This document shows, piece after piece, positions 23,655 through 26,871 of a DNA stretch of 26,871 bases. Numbering within the stretch: the stretch's first letter is position 1; every line of letters starts with the position of its first letter. The stretch covers positions 1 to 26,871 of the forward strand of contig CAMDQL010000018.1 of NCBI GenBank assembly GCA_945905915.1, in the 5' to 3' direction. The notes below the pieces were generated by a model. The model saw only the letters and a list, made by a program, of their open reading frames with translations. It had not been told where the DNA came from and searched no databases. Source of the DNA: Flavobacterium psychrophilum (GTDB taxonomy: Bacteria > Bacteroidota > Bacteroidia > Flavobacteriales > Flavobacteriaceae). Made by a program: the position numbers and the translations under genes.

Positions 23655-24132
23655 TTTTAGTAAATTAGTTTTAGCCTTAGTTGTATTTATTTCATTAATG
23701 GGTTTCGAAAAAAACTCGAAAATTGAAAAACCATCAATTAATAAAACAACAGTTGTAACAGATACACTAACTTGGAAATTATTAGGTGATATCAAATATA
23801 TTCGTAAAAAACACGCTACATATGGCGAAGTAGAATTCCCACAAGTGAATTTAAAATTAAAAGCATATCATAATAAAACAGTTTATTTGACAGGTTTTAT
23901 TGTTCCTATTGATTCAAAAAATTATGCGCTTAGTAAAAATGTTTTTGCATCTTGCTTTTTTTGTGGAAAATCTGGGCCTGAAACCATTGCTGGATTAAAA
24001 TTTAAAGGAGGTTTGCCAAAGCTAAAAACCGACACTTATTTAACTATTAAAGGAACATTCAAAGCCAATGAGACCGATGTAGATGATTGGATTTACAACA
24101 TTGAAAATGCCGAAATTGTTTCAAAAAAATAA
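23647..24132 (+). CDS. Exported DUF3299-like protein with CxxC motif
   Basis: The 161-residue product has an N-terminal signal or anchor (about 5-20) without a lipobox cysteine. Its body is predicted mostly beta, with NKTVYLTGFIVPID (76-89) and YLTIKGTFKANETDVDDWIYN (131-151), the pattern I associate with DUF3299. The core motif SCFFCGKSGPET (102-113) has Cys103 and Cys106, which could bind metal or act in redox. Its start overlaps the permease stop by 8 bp (ATGCGTAA), so it is translationally coupled to the transporter and probably acts with it in the periplasm. The family assignment is from pattern memory, not a search, and its molecular function is unknown. Confidence 0.75.
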   Translation: MRNFSKLVLALVVFISLMGFEKNSKIEKPSINKTTVVTDTLTWKLLGDIKYIRKKHATYGEVEFPQVNLKLKAYHNKTVYLTGFIVPIDSKNYALSKNVFASCFFCGKSGPETIAGLKFKGGLPKLKTDTYLTIKGTFKANETDVDDWIYNIENAEIVSKK

Positions 24133-24831
24133 GTGAAGTTGCAAGATTTTAAACATAAAAAGCATCTCTTTTTCGATTTAGATCACACGCTTTGGGATTT
24201 CGATAAAAATTCTTCTTTTGCGTTTGAAACTATTTTTAAGGAACGAGATTTTAAAATTTCACTAGACGATTTTCTCAAAATTTATATTCCCAGAAATCAA
24301 CATTACTGGAAATTGTATCAAGTAAATCAAATTTCGCATGATGAGTTACGCTATTTTCGTTTGAAAGACGTTTTTGATGCTTTGAAATTTGAAGTTTCAG
24401 ATGCAATAATTCATCAAATTTCAGATGACTATATTAACTATTTACCGGAGCACAATCATTTATTTGACGGCGCAACCGAAATTTTAGATTATTTAAAACC
24501 CAATTATAAATTGCACATTATTACCAATGGTTTTGCTTTGGTGCAAACAAAAAAATTAAATAATTCTAAAATTGGTCATTATTTTGATACGATTACCAAT
24601 TCTGAAATGGCGGGTGTAAAAAAACCACATCCAACTATATTTGATTTTGCCTTATCTTTGGCAAACGCTTCAAAAGAAGAAAGCTTAATGATAGGCGATA
24701 GTTATGAAGCCGATATTATCGGTGCGCAAGAAGCCGGTATTGAAGCAATATTTTTCAATGAGCAAAATGTTGAAGTGGATAATCCGGTGTTACAAATAAA
24801 TCATTTATTAGATTTAAAAAATTTATTATAA
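24133..24831 (+). CDS. YjjG-type HAD pyrimidine nucleotidase
   Basis: This cytosolic HAD phosphatase of 232 residues resembles YjjG, a nucleotidase that removes phosphate from noncanonical pyrimidine nucleotides and protects DNA from their incorporation. Motif I is FDLDHTLWD with nucleophile Asp15 and acid/base Asp17. Motif II is ITNG (about 125-128), motif III Lys in GVKKPHP (about 156-162), and motif IV GDSYEADIIGA (about 184-194). The start is the GTG at 24133, directly after the upstream stop TAA in the same frame, so no earlier start exists. The alternative is a TTG two codons on. It is fourth in the ABC operon, with zero gap before it and 3 nt after. Confidence 0.88.
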   Translation: MKLQDFKHKKHLFFDLDHTLWDFDKNSSFAFETIFKERDFKISLDDFLKIYIPRNQHYWKLYQVNQISHDELRYFRLKDVFDALKFEVSDAIIHQISDDYINYLPEHNHLFDGATEILDYLKPNYKLHIITNGFALVQTKKLNNSKIGHYFDTITNSEMAGVKKPHPTIFDFALSLANASKEESLMIGDSYEADIIGAQEAGIEAIFFNEQNVEVDNPVLQINHLLDLKNLL

Positions 24832-24834
24832 ATT

Positions 24835-25548
24835 ATGAAAAAAATAGTCTTGTTATTAGTGTTATTTACGTTTACTTTTTCTGTGGCTCAGGAAAATTAT
24901 AAGTATGCAATTGTTCCTAAAAAATTTAGTTTTTTCAGTGACGAAAACGAGTACAATACCAGTTCAATGACAAAAGCTTTTTTTGAGAAAGAAGGATTTG
25001 TTGTTTATTATGATACCGATGAATTTCCAAGTGAATTAGCAAATAATCGTTGTATGGCATTTTATGTAAATGTGCTTAAGAAAAGCAATATGTTTATCAC
25101 AAAAATTAACTTTGAATTGAAAGATTGTGCCAATAAAATAATCTATACTAGTATTCAAGGAAGTAGTAAAGAAAAGGAATATCAAAAGTCTTATAACGAA
25201 TCTTTTAGAATGGCTTTAGGAACCATGAAAGGACAATTAAATTTCACGAATACTAGTACTGGTATTGCTATAATTGAAAAAGAAACGGTTACTGCAACAC
25301 CAATAGCTGTTGAAAGTAAAAATATTCCAAAGGAAGGATTAACTGCAATAGCCATTCAAAACGGTTATAAATTAGTAGATAGTGTTCCTTCAGTGATTTA
25401 TGAATTATTAGCCACCAGTATTGAAAATGTTTTTACAGCCAAAAAAGGTACTATTTCCGGAACTTTTTTAAAGAAAAATACGGGTTGGTATTTCGAATAT
25501 TATCAGAATGACCAATTGGTTTCAGAAAAAGTTGAGGTAAAGTTTTAA
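24835..25548 (+). CDS. Exported protein of unknown function
   Basis: I do not recognise a characterised family. The 237-residue product has a signal peptide (about 1-18, ending FSVAQ), followed by a soluble, lysine- and tyrosine-rich region with two cysteines (Cys73 and Cys98) that might form a disulfide. The first part (about 20-130) looks mixed alpha/beta, and the C-terminal part (about 195-237) has a beta-rich KGTISGTFLKKNTGWYFEYY segment. It begins 3 nt after the nucleotidase stop, so it is probably the last gene of the ABC operon. It converges on rarA with 7 nt between stops and no terminator hairpin. Small Bacteroidota-restricted exported proteins like this are common. Confidence 0.8.
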   Translation: MKKIVLLLVLFTFTFSVAQENYKYAIVPKKFSFFSDENEYNTSSMTKAFFEKEGFVVYYDTDEFPSELANNRCMAFYVNVLKKSNMFITKINFELKDCANKIIYTSIQGSSKEKEYQKSYNESFRMALGTMKGQLNFTNTSTGIAIIEKETVTATPIAVESKNIPKEGLTAIAIQNGYKLVDSVPSVIYELLATSIENVFTAKKGTISGTFLKKNTGWYFEYYQNDQLVSEKVEVKF

Positions 25549-25555
25549 TTGGGAT

Positions 25556-26833
25556 TTAATAATCGTATTTGTCTTTCCAACGATTCTTTAAAAATTGACG
25601 CAATTCTTTTTCGCGAATATTTTCTCCAGGCTCAAAGAATTTTGTTGCTGAAATTTCTGTAGGTAAAAATTCTTGTTCGGCAAAGTTATTCGGAAAATCA
25701 TGCGAATATTTATATTCATCTCCATAGCCTAATTCCTTCATTAATTTGGTAGGTGCATTTCGTAAATGAATGGGCACCGGTAAATCTCCTGTTTGTTTTA
25801 CCATTTGTTGTGCTTTTCTAATAGCCATATAACTGGCGTTACTTTTAGCTGAAGTGGCTAAATAAATCGCACACTGACTCAATATAATGCGACTTTCTGG
25901 GTAACCAATTGTTGCCACCGCTTGAAAGGCATTATTTGCCATGATAAAAGCCGTTGGGTTGGCATTTCCAATATCTTCACTCGCTAAAATTAATAGTCGC
26001 CGGGCTATAAATTTCACATCTTCACCACCTTCAATCATTCGGGCTAACCAATACACCGCACCATTTGGGTCGCTTCCACGAATTGATTTAATAAATGCCG
26101 ATACAATATCATAATGTTGTTCGCCTGTTTTATCATACAATACGGTATTTTTTTGCACCAATTGCATTACTTTTTCATTCGTAATTTCAATTGAATCGTT
26201 TTCTGATGCGTTAATGACTAGTTCAAAAATATTCAATAATTTTCGTCCATCGCCACCTGAAAGTCTTAATAAAGCCTCTGTTTCATTTAGTTGAATATTT
26301 TTATTTTGAAGTTGCACATCGGTCTTAATCGCACGATGTAACAATGCTTCCAAATCGTCTTTGGTAAAGGCATTCAATACATAAACCTGACATCTTGACA
26401 ACAAAGCGGGAATGACTTCAAAACTCGGATTTTCAGTCGTTGCGCCTATTAAGGTTATCCAACCTTTTTCTACTGCCGCTAATAATGAATCTTGTTGGGA
26501 TTTTGAGAATCGATGAATCTCATCAATAAATAAAATCGGATTTTTGGCTGTGAATAAACCACTGCTTTGTTTTGCTTTTTCAATGACTTCACGAATGTCT
26601 TTTACACCCGAATGTATCGCGCTCAGTTGGTAAAACGGTCGTTTACTTTCTTGTGCCATAATTTGTGCCAAAGTGGTTTTTCCGGTTCCTGGTGGTCCCC
26701 ATAAAATTAAACTTGGAATTAAACCTTTGGCAATTTGTTGTGTTAACGAACCTTCAGGACCAACTAAATGCAATTGGCTAATGTAATCCGATAATTGTTG
26801 TGGACGAATGCGTTCGGCTAATGGTTGATTCAT
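25556..26833 (-). CDS. rarA: Replication-associated recombination ATPase RarA/MgsA
   Basis: RarA is a cytosolic AAA+ ATPase of the clamp-loader/Mgs1 (WRNIP1) family that acts at stalled replication forks with SSB. The 425-residue protein has the N-terminal [11 protein letters not shown] segment, Walker [10 protein letters not shown] (46-54), Walker B FIDEIHRF (102-109), sensor 1 [11 protein letters not shown] (130-140) and the arginine finger in LLSRCQVY (Arg147). The C-terminal tetramerisation region holds [20 protein letters not shown] and DIGNANP, both family hallmarks. Length is normal. It is convergent with the ABC operon. A TAAATTTA box ends 4 nt upstream of the ATG. No other start is plausible. 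Confidence 0.96.
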   Translation of the reverse strand: MNQPLAERIRPQQLSDYISQLHLVGPEGSLTQQIAKGLIPSLILWGPPGTGKTTLAQIMAQESKRPFYQLSAIHSGVKDIREVIEKAKQSSGLFTAKNPILFIDEIHRFSKSQQDSLLAAVEKGWITLIGATTENPSFEVIPALLSRCQVYVLNAFTKDDLEALLHRAIKTDVQLQNKNIQLNETEALLRLSGGDGRKLLNIFELVINASENDSIEITNEKVMQLVQKNTVLYDKTGEQHYDIVSAFIKSIRGSDPNGAVYWLARMIEGGEDVKFIARRLLILASEDIGNANPTAFIMANNAFQAVATIGYPESRIILSQCAIYLATSAKSNASYMAIRKAQQMVKQTGDLPVPIHLRNAPTKLMKELGYGDEYKYSHDFPNNFAEQEFLPTEISATKFFEPGENIREKELRQFLKNRWKDKYDY

Positions 26834-26837
26834 GATG

Positions 26838-26845
26838 TAAATTTA
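26838..26845 (-). promoter_or_regulatory. Possible rarA -7 box
   Basis: TAAATTTA, one mismatch from TAnnTTTG, ends 4 nt before the rarA ATG. The box is palindromic (within TGTAAATTTACA), so it could equally be an operator-like site or chance AT-rich sequence. The window ends 26 bp further on. Confidence 0.25.
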
Positions 26846-26871
26846 CATATTTTTTCTCTTTTTTGTCATTT

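Noticed and set aside
1..26871. Integrated mobile element, prophage, toxin-antitoxin or defence island
   Set aside because: No integrase, transposase, att-like direct repeat, tRNA, restriction, toxin or nuclease gene was seen. Gene content is conserved housekeeping throughout.

Overview
The window is an AT-rich stretch of a Bacteroidota chromosome, most likely a Flavobacterium or close relative (Flavobacteriaceae). The grounds are low G+C, flavobacterial-looking proteins, almost no Shine-Dalgarno sequences, and upstream boxes matching the Bacteroidota sigma consensus (TTG, 17-19 nt, TAnnTTTG). It is essentially housekeeping chromosome: no integrase, transposase, phage gene, CRISPR array, tRNA or rRNA was seen. 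No gap between genes exceeds 300 bases.

Layout: (1) 1-2767, minus: gcvP, cut by the window edge about 25-30 residues before its expected C-terminus. (2) 2918-7258: a degenerate UbiA-like membrane protein, then galE and a DegT-type sugar aminotransferase on the minus strand, with the Kdo transferase gene waaA divergent from the aminotransferase. This is a cell-surface glycan/LPS neighbourhood. (3) 7271-11806, minus: an M3 oligopeptidase, purE, purK and an uncharacterised helical-repeat protein. The M3 gene and purE are separated by a promoter-to-terminator unit on the plus strand that matches no protein gene and may encode a small RNA. (4) 11903-15610, plus: hpt, adk, a CNNM/CBS membrane protein and obg, covering purine salvage, nucleotide balance and ribosome assembly. 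(5) 15789-20913, plus: an exported S46 dipeptidyl-peptidase (DPP7 type), an exported TPR protein, mpl (peptidoglycan recycling) and radC. (6) 21056-25548, plus: an exported Mn-type superoxide dismutase, then a tight five-gene run: ABC ATPase, FtsX/MacB-type permease with a histidine-rich extracytoplasmic loop, a DUF3299-like exported CxxC protein, a YjjG-type nucleotidase and an unknown exported protein. (7) 25556-26833, minus: rarA.

The best candidate for an under-described system is the ATPase / His-loop permease / CxxC protein trio (21775-24132), which looks like an envelope machine handling a transition metal, perhaps zinc. Other features worth attention are the orphan transcription unit at 9330-9475; short imperfect tandem arrays with periods of 7, 8 or 10 bp, a different motif at each site, filling many intergenic gaps; and -7 boxes ending 4 nt before several start codons, which suggests leaderless mRNAs. 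Several reading frames extend upstream to TTG codons that lie inside promoter elements, so internal ATG or GTG starts were chosen for purK, the helical-repeat gene and hpt.
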